DNA of 64,000 nucleotides from Candidatus Thermoflexus japonica (GTDB taxonomy: Bacteria; Chloroflexota; Anaerolineae; Thermoflexales; Thermoflexaceae), in the NCBI GenBank assembly GCA_002898735.1, contig BEHY01000006.1, positions 1-64,000 of the forward strand, in the 5' to 3' direction. Below the pieces are notes generated by a model. That model did not search any database. It worked only from the letters and a program-made list of their open reading frames with translations, and was not told the origin of the DNA. Position numbers and translations under genes: made by a program. Of the stretch, positions 27,828 to 36,517 are shown piece by piece (position 1 is the first letter of the stretch; each line of letters opens with the position of its first letter).

Positions 27828-27850
27828 AAAGCGCTTTTGTAAAGCGCTTT
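27828..27850. promoter_or_regulatory. Two tandem LacI-type operators
   Basis: Two identical palindromes AAAGCGCTTT lie at 27828-27837 and 27841-27850, 13 bp centre to centre. They fit the central CG-palindrome consensus of LacI-family operators and sit directly at the transcription start side of the regulator promoter. No matching palindrome was seen upstream of the binding-protein gene. Confidence 0.85.
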
Positions 27851-27851
27851 C

Positions 27852-27880
27852 ATTTTATCGATATCGAGGGGATTTGTCAA
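27852..27880 (-). promoter_or_regulatory. Promoter of the LacI-amylase-mal series
   Basis: On the minus strand, TTGACA (27875-27880) and TAAAAT (27852-27857) are separated by 17 bp. The two operators lie immediately downstream of the -10 box, so bound repressor would block initiation. Confidence 0.8.
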
Positions 27881-28025
27881 GAGGGGGACCCTCCGGGGAT
27901 GGATCGGGGAGGCCGGGTCTGAGGATGGGAAGCCCCGTGACGCATGGGAGGAGGGGTCCAGGAGCCACCGCGCGTCCTCCAGGCTCGCCGGTGGGGAGGA
28001 TGATCCGGCGTGCCGCGGGGTGGAT

Positions 28026-28054
28026 TTGTCGGGCAGCTGTGGATCACGTATACT
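28026..28054 (+). promoter_or_regulatory. Promoter of the unknown gene at 28087
   Basis: TTGTCG (28026-28031) and TATACT (28049-28054) are separated by 17 bp on the plus strand, 33 bp before the start codon. Confidence 0.55.
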
Positions 28055-28086
28055 CAGGGGGAGGATTTCGCAAGAGGAAAACCGCA

Positions 28087-28431
28087 ATGGCCGAAGAATC
28101 CCTCTGGAAAGGACGCAGGGGACGCCGGCGGGCCAATCCGCTGGAGCGCTACGCCGCCGATATCATCGCTAAGCAGCTTTTCCTGGAAGATCTGGCGGTG
28201 GCGGCCATCGATTTCGATACCCTGGCCGCTTACTATCCGGAGCTCACGCCGGAACAGCTCCGCGGCCGTCTGGGCATCGCCACCAAACGGGCTCTGCTGG
28301 AAGACGTGGCGGACATCATCCTGGAACCCCCCGACGAAGGGGAGGGTCCAGAACAGATGCGCCTGAACATCCTGGACCTGGATCGTTTCGCCGAGATCGT
28401 CCACGAGGAGATGACGGTCGAGGTGATGTGA
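28087..28431 (+). CDS. Conserved-looking small soluble protein, function unknown
   Basis: A 114-residue acidic protein beginning MAEESLWKGRRGRRRANPLE. It has a basic N-terminal patch, then a helical body (YAADIIAKQLFLEDLAVAAIDF, YYPELTPEQLRGRLGIATKR) and a hydrophobic C-terminal strand (MTVEVM). There is no signal peptide or membrane helix. I do not recognise a family. It has its own promoter and ends just before a strong terminator hairpin, so it is a single-gene unit. Confidence 0.65.
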   Translation: MAEESLWKGRRGRRRANPLERYAADIIAKQLFLEDLAVAAIDFDTLAAYYPELTPEQLRGRLGIATKRALLEDVADIILEPPDEGEGPEQMRLNILDLDRFAEIVHEEMTVEVM

Positions 28432-28772
28432 GGGGACGGGAAACGCCCGCCCCGGGGGAGGAAATGAGGGGGGAGGGACCATTCATGGTCCTTCCCCCCT
28501 CGTTTGTCCGGCCGGAGCGAATCCGGCGCTTCACCCTGAGCCGTCGTGATGAGGATGTGATCCGGAAAGGGATGACCCTTCTTCCGGATTCCCCTCCGCC
28601 GGAGCCGCCCGAGGGAAGGCGGGCAGGGCGCTCAGGGGGCTACCCCGCCCCCCTGCAGGGAGGCTCAACCGCGCGAGCCCTCCGGTTTTCCTGTGGGGCG
28701 CGGGCCGCCTTCAGCGTCCCGCGCCCACGAGGCCCCATCGTAGAGCAGCGCCACGATCCGCCTATCCGCGAT
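28432..28772. other. Convergent gap with terminator, otherwise empty
   Basis: 341 bp between a plus-strand unknown gene and a minus-strand lipoprotein gene. Apart from the terminator it holds only GC-rich sequence with short palindromes and no credible gene. Confidence 0.5.
28466..28501. terminator. Terminator after the unknown gene
   Basis: A 16-bp hairpin (28466-28481 with 28486-28501, one G-U pair) with a 4-nt loop, followed by GTTTGT on the plus strand. It lies between convergent genes. Confidence 0.65.
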
Positions 28773-29168
28773 TTATGGGAGAGTGATCTGGACAGAGGTG
28801 GTCTGGGTCAGATCATTGTGCTGATACTGGATATTGACCACAACTCCTTCTTTCTGGAAAAGCAGATTGCCGACCTGGCCGTATTGAGCAGGGGCTCCCA
28901 GCACCTGCCAGCCCTGCTCCCGCATCCGGGTGTTGTAAAATTCCACCAGCTCCTGCACGCTCATCTTCGTGTCGAAGGCGATGCGGGCCGCGGTCACATC
29001 CAGATTGAAGGCATCCGGAGGGAGCGGGAGGTCCGGCCGGATGGTCGGCGTGGGCCGGAGGGGAGCCGCTGGAGAAGTCGGGGAGGGAGCCGGCGAAGGG
29101 GGACGGGCGCAGGACAGAACCAGTATGGACCACCCGATGAGGAGCCCTCCAAGGAGATAAAAGCGCAT
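28773..29168 (-). CDS. Small secreted lipoprotein
   Basis: A 131-residue protein with a signal peptide ending at a lipobox (SILVLSC) and a Pro/Ser/Thr-rich linker. A short outer domain follows, including [24 protein letters not shown] and [13 protein letters not shown]. The [12 protein letters not shown] pattern is seen in many small bacterial lipoproteins of unknown function. The start at 29168 (MRFYLLGG) gives a proper signal peptide; an upstream ATG adds only nine polar residues. Confidence 0.75.
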   Translation of the reverse strand: MRFYLLGGLLIGWSILVLSCARPPSPAPSPTSPAAPLRPTPTIRPDLPLPPDAFNLDVTAARIAFDTKMSVQELVEFYNTRMREQGWQVLGAPAQYGQVGNLLFQKEGVVVNIQYQHNDLTQTTSVQITLP

Positions 29169-29312
29169 GGCCTCTCCTCCTGATCGCAGCTTCACGAATG
29201 AATTTAAAGGAACTCACAGATCCATGTCAACGGCCGCCCAACTCGCACCGTGAACGCTCCCGTGATAAGGCGGGATCCGTCGTGTGCCATCCTTATTCCC
29301 GGAGGGATCCCT

Positions 29313-29714
29313 ATGGGCATCCTGCTCATCCTTCACAGCACATGGCGCTGGGTAGTTCTTCTGGCCGCCCTGGGCGCGCTCTACGGGTTAATCCGGGAGG
29401 GTCAGGGGGGCGCCCTTCCCTCTCTGTTGAAGCGGTCCATCCGTTTTTACCCCGTGATCCTGGACCTCCAGGTCGCGTTCGGGATCCTGCTCTGGCTGGC
29501 CCAGCGTTTCGGAGGCGGGCCCCTGACCCCTGTCCAGGTGATCCATCCGGTCTGGGGCCTGCTGGCGGCCGGGGCCGCCCACGCGGCGGCCGCCTTCCGG
29601 GAACGGGAGCACCCGATCCGCACCCGCGGGATGCTGATCGCTTACACGCTTTCTCTGGCTCTGATCCTGGTCGCCCTGGCCAGCGTGGGGGCCTTCCCCT
29701 TCGGACGACGTTAG
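29313..29714 (+). CDS. Four-helix membrane protein, cytochrome b561-like layout
   Basis: A 133-residue integral membrane protein with about four transmembrane helices. It opens [21 protein letters not shown]; the HSxWRW pattern and further His residues ([16 protein letters not shown]) on the helices resemble small b-type cytochrome-like families, but haem binding is a guess. The start at 29313 is preceded by GGAGGG. It lies 17 bp before dtd, so the two are probably co-transcribed. Confidence 0.65.
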   Translation: MGILLILHSTWRWVVLLAALGALYGLIREGQGGALPSLLKRSIRFYPVILDLQVAFGILLWLAQRFGGGPLTPVQVIHPVWGLLAAGAAHAAAAFREREHPIRTRGMLIAYTLSLALILVALASVGAFPFGRR

Positions 29715-29731
29715 CCGGAGAGAAACCCTGT

Positions 29732-30199
29732 ATGCGTGTCCTGATTCAGCGGGTTCGCCAGGGAGCCGTTCATGTAGGCGGGGAAACCGTGGCCCGCATC
29801 GGGCCCGGGGTGGTGCTGCTGGTGGGGGTCACGCATACTGATACCCCTGCCGAGGCGGACTGGCTGGCGAAAAAAGTGGCCCACCTTCGGATCTTCGAGG
29901 ATGAGGCCGGGAAGATGAACCGCTCGTTGAAAGAGGTGGGAGGGGAAGCCCTGGTGGTCTCGCAATTCACGCTGTATGCGGATCCTTACGAGGGGCGACG
30001 CCCCAGCCTGATCCATGCCGCCCCGCCCGAGCACGCCCGGCCTCTCATCGAACGTTTCGCGGAATCCCTCCGGGCGGAAGGCATCCCGGTCCAGATGGGC
30101 GTCTTCGGGGCCCATATGCTGGTGGAGATCCACAATGATGGCCCGGTCACGATCTGGCTGGAACGCTCCGCGCCGCCTCGCGGCGAGGGAGGCGGGTAA
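29732..30199 (+). CDS. dtd: D-aminoacyl-tRNA deacylase
   Basis: A 155-residue homodimeric enzyme that removes D-amino acids (and glycine from tRNA-Ala) from mischarged tRNA. It starts [15 protein letters not shown]; the two active-site motifs are SQFTLYAD and the Gly-cisPro loop NDGPVTI. The start at 29732 excludes an upstream open frame. Length is normal. A hairpin at 30211-30244 follows it. Confidence 0.94.
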   Translation: MRVLIQRVRQGAVHVGGETVARIGPGVVLLVGVTHTDTPAEADWLAKKVAHLRIFEDEAGKMNRSLKEVGGEALVVSQFTLYADPYEGRRPSLIHAAPPEHARPLIERFAESLRAEGIPVQMGVFGAHMLVEIHNDGPVTIWLERSAPPRGEGGG

Positions 30200-30210
30200 A
30201 AAATAGGGGG

Positions 30211-30244
30211 GATGGGAGTGGGGAGCAACGCTCCCCACTCCATC
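30211..30244 (+). terminator. Hairpin after dtd
   Basis: GATGGGAGTGGGGAGC (30211-30226) pairs with GCTCCCCACTCCATC (30230-30244) with one bulged G and a 3-nt loop. It lies directly after dtd, and an alternative ATG for murJ at 30212 falls inside it. Confidence 0.6.
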
Positions 30245-30280
30245 GCCCCCAAACCCCGAAGCCGGGGGGGGAAGACATCG

Positions 30281-31804
30281 GTGAGCCCGCTCCGCGCGAT
30301 CGCCCGAGCGGCCACATTGCTGATGGCCGCGTATCTGGTCAACGGGCTGCTCGGCCTGCTCCGCCAGATCCTGATCTATGGGGCTTTCGGCACCAGCCCG
30401 GAGCTGGATGCGTATTGGGCCGCCTTCCGCATCCCCGATCTGCTGTTCACCTTGATGGCCGGGGGCGCGCTGATCTCCGCCTTCCTGCCGGTCTTCACCA
30501 CGCACCTGGCCCGAGGGGAGGAAACGCCGGCCTGGCGGCTCGCCAGCGCAGTCCTGACCACGGTGGCCCTGGGGGTGGGGGGATCTTCCCTCCTGGCCGG
30601 CCTGGCGGCTCCCGGGCTGGTGCGGCTTCTTCTGGCCCCCCAGGTTCCCTCCTCCCAGCAACAGCTCACCGCTTCCCTGATGCGGATCATGCTGATCACG
30701 CCCACCGTGTTCGGCATCAGCGGGATCGTGATGGGGATCCTCCAGGCCCACCAGCGGTTCCTCTGGACCGCTCTGGCCCCGATCATGTATAACCTGGGGA
30801 TCATCGCGGGCGTCCTGTTTCTGGCGCCCATGGCCGGGGTGCACGGACTGGCCTGGGGGGTTGTCCTGGGCGCTTTCCTCCATCTTCTCGTTCAGGCTCC
30901 GGGCTGGTGGCAGGTCCGTGGGCGTTACCGGCCCCGCCTGGGATGGCGCGACCCGGATGTTCGGGAGGTGGTGGCCCTGATGATCCCCCGGATGCTGGGC
31001 CTGGCCGCGATCCAGATCAATTTCCTGGTCAACACCCGCCTGGTCTCCGGCCTGGGCCCCGGATATCTGGCGGCGCTGAACCTCGCCTGGCAATTGATGT
31101 TGCAGCCCCAGATCGTGCTGGCGCAGGCGGTGGCCACCGCCGCTTTCCCGACCCTCTCCACGCTGGCCGCCCGGGAAGAGCACGGAGCGCTCCGCCGGAC
31201 CCTGGGGGAAACCCTGGCGATCCTGCTGGGGATCACCTTTCCGATCGCCGCGGGGATGATCCTGCTGCGCCGGCCCCTCATTGCGGCCCTCTTCCAGCGG
31301 GGCGCCTTCGGCGCGGCTTCCACCGAATGGACCGCCCAGGCCCTCCAGTTTTACGCCCTGGGCCTGCCGGCCCACGCCGGCGTGGAGCTGCTGGCCCGGA
31401 CGTTCTACGCGCTTCACGACACCCGGACTCCGGTAGGGGTGGGGGTGGGCGCGATGATGCTGAACATCGCCCTCAGCCTGGCCTGGATCGGGCCGATGGG
31501 TCACGGCGGGGTGGCCCTGGCCAACACCGTGGCGACCACCCTGGAAGGGATCTTGCTGCTGGGGTTGCTGGCCCGGCGTCTGGAGGGGCTGGACGCTGCG
31601 CGATGGGGGCGGACCGTGGGGCAGGCCGGTGTGGCCACGCTGGCGATGAGTCTGGCTCTGGGGCCGATGGTGCCGTGGGCGACCGCGCATGGCTGGCCCG
31701 GGCTGGTGCTGGCCATCCTGCTCGGCGCAGGGATCTACGGGCTGGCCCTTGAAGGTCTGGGGGTTCCCTGGCTTCGCTGGGCGATCCGCAGGATTTTACC
31801 CTGA
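30281..31804 (+). CDS. murJ: Lipid II flippase MurJ (MviN family)
   Basis: A 507-residue membrane protein with about 14 transmembrane helices that flips lipid II for peptidoglycan synthesis. Family features visible are the N-terminal FGTSPELDAYWAAFRIPDLL and GAFLHLLVQ in the middle, and RTFYALHDTRTPVGVG in the second half. The start is taken as GTG at 30281 (VSPLRAIARAATLL) behind a purine-rich GGGGGGGAAG; the ATG at 30212 lies in a hairpin and adds a non-homologous stretch. No mur genes are adjacent. Confidence 0.92.
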   Translation: MSPLRAIARAATLLMAAYLVNGLLGLLRQILIYGAFGTSPELDAYWAAFRIPDLLFTLMAGGALISAFLPVFTTHLARGEETPAWRLASAVLTTVALGVGGSSLLAGLAAPGLVRLLLAPQVPSSQQQLTASLMRIMLITPTVFGISGIVMGILQAHQRFLWTALAPIMYNLGIIAGVLFLAPMAGVHGLAWGVVLGAFLHLLVQAPGWWQVRGRYRPRLGWRDPDVREVVALMIPRMLGLAAIQINFLVNTRLVSGLGPGYLAALNLAWQLMLQPQIVLAQAVATAAFPTLSTLAAREEHGALRRTLGETLAILLGITFPIAAGMILLRRPLIAALFQRGAFGAASTEWTAQALQFYALGLPAHAGVELLARTFYALHDTRTPVGVGVGAMMLNIALSLAWIGPMGHGGVALANTVATTLEGILLLGLLARRLEGLDAARWGRTVGQAGVATLAMSLALGPMVPWATAHGWPGLVLAILLGAGIYGLALEGLGVPWLRWAIRRILP

Positions 31805-32167
31805 AGACCATCACGGCGACCTCGCCCGATCCGACGGGACGCTTCCTCCGGCGGAGCTTCCGCCGCATCCAGACCGGCCGAAGGCAGCCCGCACCCGGTG
31901 AAAATCGTCGGAGCGACATAAGACCGCCGGGCTTACCCCCGGGGGGAACGACCCGCACGGCCAGTTGCGTTATGATTGGAAGCTGCGCGGCCGGGCGCGG
32001 ATCGGGAGGACAAACCGCCTCCTCCGCACCCTTCCGGAGCTGCGGGGGCGCTCACAACCCGGCGCTCCACAAATCTCTATGGGAGAGAAATGGGGGATGG
32101 GAGGGACCATACGGATCATCCTTCCCACCCCCTGAAGATCCCTCATCCCATTCCAGGAGGTTCAACC
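31805..32167 (+). other. Leader region of the inositol-lipid genes
   Basis: 363 bp without a gene. TATGAT at 31971-31976 is a possible -10 box with no clear -35. An imperfect GA/TC-rich inverted pair near 32093-32134 and a strong AGGAGG site before 32168 suggest a structured leader for the inositol-phosphate synthase gene. Confidence 0.4.
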
Positions 32168-33250
32168 GTGGCCGACCGCAAAGTACGTGTCGCCATCATC
32201 GGCGTGGGGAACTGCGCCTCCGCTCTGGTGCAGGGGGTGTGGTATTACCGCGATGTCCCCGACGACGCCTTCGTCCCCGGCCTGATGCATGTGCGGCTGG
32301 GCCCCTATCACGTGCGGGACATCGAGTTCACGGCCGCCTTTGACATCGATGCAAACAAGGTCGGCAAGGACCTGGCCGAAGCCATCTTCACCCCGCCCAA
32401 CAACACCCTGAAGTTTGCGGATGTCCCGAGGCTGGGGGTGAAGGTCTACCGGGGCATGACCCATGATGGGATCGGCCGCTATCTCTCCGGTCTCATCCGC
32501 AAGGCCCCTGGCCCTACCGATAACATCGTGCGGATCCTGAGAGATACGGGCACCGACGTGGTGGTGAATTTCCTCCCGGTGGGCAGCGAGGAGGCCACCA
32601 AATGGTATGTGGAACAGGTGCTGGATGCTGGCTGCGCCTTCGTCAACGGGATCCCGGTCTTCATCGCCCGGGAGCCTTACTGGCAGCAACGGTTCGAGGA
32701 GGCCGGCCTTCCCGTCATCGGGGATGACGTGAAATCCCAGGTGGGCGCCACCATCCTGCACCGGGTGCTCACGCAATTGTTCATCGAGCGGGGGGTGAAG
32801 GTCGAGCGCACCTATCAGCTGAACTTCGGGGGCAACACGGATTTCCTGAACATGCTCGAGCGGGAGCGCCTGGAATCCAAGAAGATCTCCAAGACCAGCG
32901 CGGTGACCAGCCTGATCCCCTATGAGCTGCCGCCGGAGAACATCCATATCGGCCCCAGCGACTATGTGCCCTGGCTTCAGGATCGCAAGTGGTGTTACAT
33001 TCGAATCGAAGGGACCACTTTCGGCGGGGCGCCGATCCACCTGGAGGCGAAGCTGGAGGTATGGGACAGCCCGAACTCCGCCGGGGTGGTGATCGACGCG
33101 GTGCGCTGCGCCAAGATCGCCCTGGACCGCGGGCTGAAGGGCGCCCTGATCGGCCCTTCCGCTTACTTTATGAAGTCGCCGCCCAGGCAGTTCCCGGATC
33201 ACATCGCGCGGCAGATGGTGGAGGATTTCATTGCCGGACGTGGGATCTGA
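32168..33250 (+). CDS. ino1: Inositol-3-phosphate synthase
   Basis: A 360-residue NAD-dependent enzyme that makes inositol-3-phosphate from glucose-6-phosphate. The N-terminal Rossmann loop is [16 protein letters not shown]. The catalytic/binding core [16 protein letters not shown] and [16 protein letters not shown], then [14 protein letters not shown] and [13 protein letters not shown], match the archaeal/actinobacterial type (about 360 residues) rather than the long eukaryotic form. The start is GTG at 32168 behind AGGAGG. The acyltransferase gene starts inside its 3' end, so the two are translationally coupled. Confidence 0.94.
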   Translation: MADRKVRVAIIGVGNCASALVQGVWYYRDVPDDAFVPGLMHVRLGPYHVRDIEFTAAFDIDANKVGKDLAEAIFTPPNNTLKFADVPRLGVKVYRGMTHDGIGRYLSGLIRKAPGPTDNIVRILRDTGTDVVVNFLPVGSEEATKWYVEQVLDAGCAFVNGIPVFIAREPYWQQRFEEAGLPVIGDDVKSQVGATILHRVLTQLFIERGVKVERTYQLNFGGNTDFLNMLERERLESKKISKTSAVTSLIPYELPPENIHIGPSDYVPWLQDRKWCYIRIEGTTFGGAPIHLEAKLEVWDSPNSAGVVIDAVRCAKIALDRGLKGALIGPSAYFMKSPPRQFPDHIARQMVEDFIAGRGI

Positions 33251-34121
33251 AGCCCTCGCCTGGATCGTCTACGGGCTTTTCCGGGGCATCGGGGCGGTGG
33301 CGCAGGCGCTGCCACCCCGAATTGCTCGCGATCTGGCGATCCGCCTGGCGGACTTCTGGTATCCTCTCCTCCCCTCCGCCGCCGGGCTGCGGGACAACCT
33401 GGCCCATGTCCTGGGCGTCTCATCGGAGGATCCCGCGGCGCACCAGGCGGCTCGCCGGGCCTTCCGGCTGCTCTGGCAAAACTACGTGGACCTCTTTCAA
33501 GCCCCTCGCCGCCATCCCTCCCAATGGTTCCCCCACATCCAGGTTGAAGGATGGGAATACCTGGAAGAGACCTGGAAAGCCGGAAGGGGTGTGATCGCGG
33601 TCAGCGCCCATTACGGCCACGTGGAGTGGGGCCTGCAATTTTTGGGGGCCAGCGGGCTCCCGGCCCTGGCGGTTGCGGAGCCCGTGCGCCCTCCGGCGAT
33701 GTTCCGGCATCTCTGCCACCTGCGCGGCGCCCACGGGCTCCGCCTGATCCCCGCCGATGGGGCGCTGCGGGAAGTGTTCCGAACCCTGCAACAGGGCGGG
33801 ATCATCGCGCTGGCCATCGATCGGGATACCACTGGAAGCGGTCGGGTGTATTCTTTTTTAGGGGAAGCGGCGTGGCTGCCCGACGGATACGCGGAGCTGG
33901 CCATCCGCCGGGGGGTCCCGGTGCTCCCCGCCTTTGCCCGGCGGGAGGAAGGGGGAGTTCGCCTGCAGATCTGGCCTCCGCTTCAGCCCGCCGGGAAATC
34001 GGAGCAGCATCGAGACCGGCTGGTCGCTCAGGTCCTGGAAATCTTCGCCCGGATCCTTCGGGAGGCCCCGGACCAGTGGGTGCTGACCACGCCGATCTGG
34101 AGGATCCCTTCCCGGAGGTAA
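33231..34121 (+). CDS. Lysophospholipid/phosphatidylinositol-mannoside-type acyltransferase
   Basis: A 296-residue LpxL/HtrB-family acyltransferase. The catalytic HX4E motif is HYGHVE, and the substrate loop [15 protein letters not shown] follows. In mycobacteria this family member (Rv2611c, patA) acylates phosphatidylinositol mannosides next to pimA; the same order is present here, between inositol-phosphate synthase and a PimA-like gene. The start is TTG at 33231 behind GGAGG, or GTG at 33240; both overlap the previous gene. An N-terminal hydrophobic stretch anchors it to the membrane. Confidence 0.85.
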   Translation: MPDVGSEALAWIVYGLFRGIGAVAQALPPRIARDLAIRLADFWYPLLPSAAGLRDNLAHVLGVSSEDPAAHQAARRAFRLLWQNYVDLFQAPRRHPSQWFPHIQVEGWEYLEETWKAGRGVIAVSAHYGHVEWGLQFLGASGLPALAVAEPVRPPAMFRHLCHLRGAHGLRLIPADGALREVFRTLQQGGIIALAIDRDTTGSGRVYSFLGEAAWLPDGYAELAIRRGVPVLPAFARREEGGVRLQIWPPLQPAGKSEQHRDRLVAQVLEIFARILREAPDQWVLTTPIWRIPSRR

Positions 34122-34328
34122 CCCGGGGCGTTCTCCTTGAAAGGGCCGGGGCCGATGGGGATGGGCGTTCCCGAAAGGGCCGGAGGGGGAGGACAGGCCG
34201 CCCCTCATGGGTCTTCGGTCGGGAGGCCGGCCTTCGCGGGCCTCCGGAGGGCCGGGGCGGAAGCCCTCCGGGCCGCTGGCCGGATTCCCTCAGAACCTTA
34301 CCGGTGGTTCGGCGAGGGGTCTTTACCG

Positions 34329-35483
34329 ATGCGCATCGCCCTGGTATCCCCCTACGATTTCGCGGTGCCCGGCGGGGTGAACAATCACATCGCCCATCTG
34401 GCCCGGAGCCTGCAGCGCCTGGGCCATGAGGCCCACATCATCGCTCCCGCGTCGGACGGACGGACCAGCGGGGACGGGTTCATCAACGCCTCCGCCTCCG
34501 TGATCGCCTTCCCCTTCGCCGGGTCCATCGCCCGGATCACCCTCTCCCCACGCCTCTATCGTCGGATCAAAGCGATCCTCCAATCCGGCGCCTACGATGT
34601 GCTCCATCTCCATGAGCCCCTGACCCCGGCGCTCCCCCTCGCGGTGCTGCGGCATCGGGATCTGGTTCCGCAGGCCATTGCGGTGGGGACCTTCCATGCC
34701 TATCGGGAGGTCAGCCGGACGTATTACTATGGGAAGCCGCTGCTGCGGCGGTTTTTCAAACGGCTGGATGGATGCATCGCGGTCTCCGAGGCCGCGCGCC
34801 AGTATCATATGCGCTACTTCCCGGCGGACTACGTGGTGATCCCGAACGGCATCGATTACGCGCGATTTGCGGACCCGGAGCTCCGCCCCCCGGAACCGTT
34901 CGCGGACGGCCGTCCGACCGTCCTCTTCGTGGGGCGGCTGGAGCGGCGCAAGGGGTTGCGGTATCTCCTGGAGGCCTTCGCCCGGGTGCAGGCCCGGTGC
35001 CCGGAGGCCCGCCTGCTGGTGGTGGGCGCCTTCGGCCGGGCGGAGAAGGCCCCTTATGTCGCCCAGGCCTGGGCCCTGCGCCTGCGCAACGTGCGCTTTA
35101 TCGGCTATGTCCCCGATGAGGAGCTGCCCCGCTATTATCGGGCCGCCACCGTGTTCTGCGCCCCCTCCATCGGCATGGAGAGCTTCGGCATCGTGCTCCT
35201 GGAGGCGATGGCCGCAGGCGTCCCGGTTGTGGCCACGGACATCCCGGGCTACAACGAGGTGGTCGAAAACGGCGTCCAGGGTTTTCTGGTCCCTCCGGAG
35301 GATCCGGAGGCGCTGGCGGATGCCCTCTTACGGGTGTTGAGGGATCCGGCCCTTCGATCGTGGATGGGGGAGGCAGGCCGCCGTCGGGCCCGATCCTATG
35401 ACTGGGATGAGATCGCCCGTCGGGTGGTGGACTTCTACCATGAAGTGGGGGAGCAGGTGCGGCGTGGGGCCAGGGGAGTATGA
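34329..35483 (+). CDS. PimA-like GT4 glycosyltransferase
   Basis: A 384-residue GT-B retaining glycosyltransferase of family 4. The N-terminal loop MRIALVSPYDFAVPGGVNNH is characteristic of phosphatidylinositol mannosyltransferase PimA. The donor-binding EX7E motif is ESFGIVLLE, in PSIGMESFGIVLLEAMAAG. It probably adds mannose to phosphatidylinositol made from the product of the adjacent inositol-phosphate synthase. No PIP synthase gene is visible in the window. It lies 207 bp after the acyltransferase; the start at 34329 excludes an upstream open frame. Confidence 0.85.
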   Translation: MRIALVSPYDFAVPGGVNNHIAHLARSLQRLGHEAHIIAPASDGRTSGDGFINASASVIAFPFAGSIARITLSPRLYRRIKAILQSGAYDVLHLHEPLTPALPLAVLRHRDLVPQAIAVGTFHAYREVSRTYYYGKPLLRRFFKRLDGCIAVSEAARQYHMRYFPADYVVIPNGIDYARFADPELRPPEPFADGRPTVLFVGRLERRKGLRYLLEAFARVQARCPEARLLVVGAFGRAEKAPYVAQAWALRLRNVRFIGYVPDEELPRYYRAATVFCAPSIGMESFGIVLLEAMAAGVPVVATDIPGYNEVVENGVQGFLVPPEDPEALADALLRVLRDPALRSWMGEAGRRRARSYDWDEIARRVVDFYHEVGEQVRRGARGV

Positions 35484-35568
35484 GCTCCCTCGGAAGAAGC
35501 AGCCGGGCCAGCCTCTGGAAGAAATCCGTTGCGTAACCTCGGATCGTTCGTAAGGGGAAGGAGGACCC

Positions 35569-36003
35569 ATGGAAACCTGGGGGTGGGTGGAATACGATCC
35601 GGAAACCGACACCCTGTGTTTGCGCTGGAAAGGAATGCCCGAGGGATCCATCCGAATGGAGGTCCGGGGGGAGGAAGGGGTGCTCACCCTCACCCCCCTG
35701 CGGCGGTGGCGTTCGTTGCTGGAAGCCCTGGGGCTCCCCCGGGAGGCGGGGCACCTTCCTTCAGGATGGATCGGCGTGGATTCCCGCATGATCAGCGCGG
35801 TTCGCTACGACGCGGAGCGGAGCATCCTGGAGGTCGCCTATAACAGGGGCGTGTATCTCTACTTCGGGGTCCCCCGCCAGGTTTTCGAGGGCCTGCTGCA
35901 GGCGGAATCCAAGGGACGCTATATGCGCCAGCACATCATCGATCGCTATCCCTGGATCCGGAAGAGCCGGCTGCGTCTTTCCACCGCCTCTGCTCCCGAT
36001 TAG
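35569..36003 (+). CDS. KTSC-domain protein with an N-terminal extension
   Basis: A 144-residue protein. The C-terminal 72 residues carry a KTSC domain: DSRMISAVRYDAERSILEVA, YNRGVYLYFGVPRQVFEGLL, SKGRYMRQHI. These domains are common in bacteria near nucleic-acid and mobile modules, with no known biochemical role. The N-terminal 70 residues (METWGWVEYDPETDTLCLRW...) form a separate beta-rich part, a less common fusion. A strong AAGGAGG precedes the start. It lies 77 bp before a frameshifted MNT nucleotidyltransferase gene. Confidence 0.8.
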   Translation: METWGWVEYDPETDTLCLRWKGMPEGSIRMEVRGEEGVLTLTPLRRWRSLLEALGLPREAGHLPSGWIGVDSRMISAVRYDAERSILEVAYNRGVYLYFGVPRQVFEGLLQAESKGRYMRQHIIDRYPWIRKSRLRLSTASAPD

Positions 36004-36079
36004 CCCTCTCCCGGGCCCAAGAGGCGAATCGGGGTGAGCCTCTGTAAAATCCATGCCGTCGGCAGGGGGAGAATCCACG

Positions 36080-36372
36080 ATGAAGACCCTGGAGGAGATC
36101 CGTGAGATTTTGCAGGCTCATCAGGACGAGCTGGCCGGCAATATGGCGTGAAATGGCTGGGGATCTTTGGCTCCTATGCCCGGGGGGAGGCCCGGCCGGG
36201 GAGCGATCTGGACGTGCTGGTGGAGTTCACGGAGCCGCCTGGGATGTTCCGCTTCCTGGCGCTGGAGCGCCGGTTGAGCGAACTTCTGGGGATGAAAGTG
36301 GAACTGGTGACACGCTCCGCCCTCAAGCCGCATATCGGACAGCACATCCTGGAGGAGATCGTGCCCGTATGA
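36080..36372 (+). pseudogene. Frameshifted MNT-type nucleotidyltransferase (antitoxin)
   Basis: Opens MKTLEEIREILQAHQDELAG and stops at TGA 36149-36151. The next frame continues YGVKWLGIFGSYARGEARPG, then SDLDVLVEFTEP, with the GSYARGEA and SDLDV motifs of minimal nucleotidyltransferases. Restoring one A in the GGCAATATGG run (near 36140) would join the frames into KYGVKWLG. So a one-base deletion has broken an MNT antitoxin of an MNT/HEPN system. Its end overlaps the HEPN-like start by ATGA. A sequencing error cannot be excluded. Confidence 0.8.
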
Positions 36373-36497
36373 AACGCACATATCGGGATCATCTGGAAGA
36401 TATGCTGTTTTCCGCAAAAGGTGAGAGACGTTCCAGAGGTTGGGGGCCGGGGGGCATCTTCGAGGGCAGCCCGGCCCTCCGTATCCGGATAACCTGA
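36369..36497 (+). pseudogene. Truncated HEPN-type toxin partner
   Basis: A 42-codon frame starting MKRTYRDHLEDMLFSAKGER. The first ~14 residues match the usual start of HEPN (DUF86) toxins paired with MNT antitoxins (MKR.YRDYLEDIL). After that it runs into unrelated Gly/Arg-rich sequence and stops at 36497, with the catalytic Rx4-6H region missing. The ATGA overlap with the MNT gene preserves the original operon order. Confidence 0.55.
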
Positions 36498-36517
36498 TCC
36501 GTTCCCGGAGCCCTGCG

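Larger units (their letters stand above)
27715..28086. other. Divergent regulatory region between the LacI-type gene and an unknown gene
   Basis: 372 bp containing the LacI promoter and operators on the left and a plus-strand promoter on the right. Nothing coding is credible between them. Confidence 0.6.

Noticed and set aside
30212-30280. ATG start for murJ at 30212
   Set aside because: It lies inside the hairpin following dtd, and the added residues are not MurJ-like; GTG at 30281 has a better ribosome site.
29711-31690. Long minus-strand frame opposite dtd and murJ
   Set aside because: Its Gln/Gly/Arg/His-rich translation is a mirror of high-G+C genes on the other strand, with no recognisable domain.
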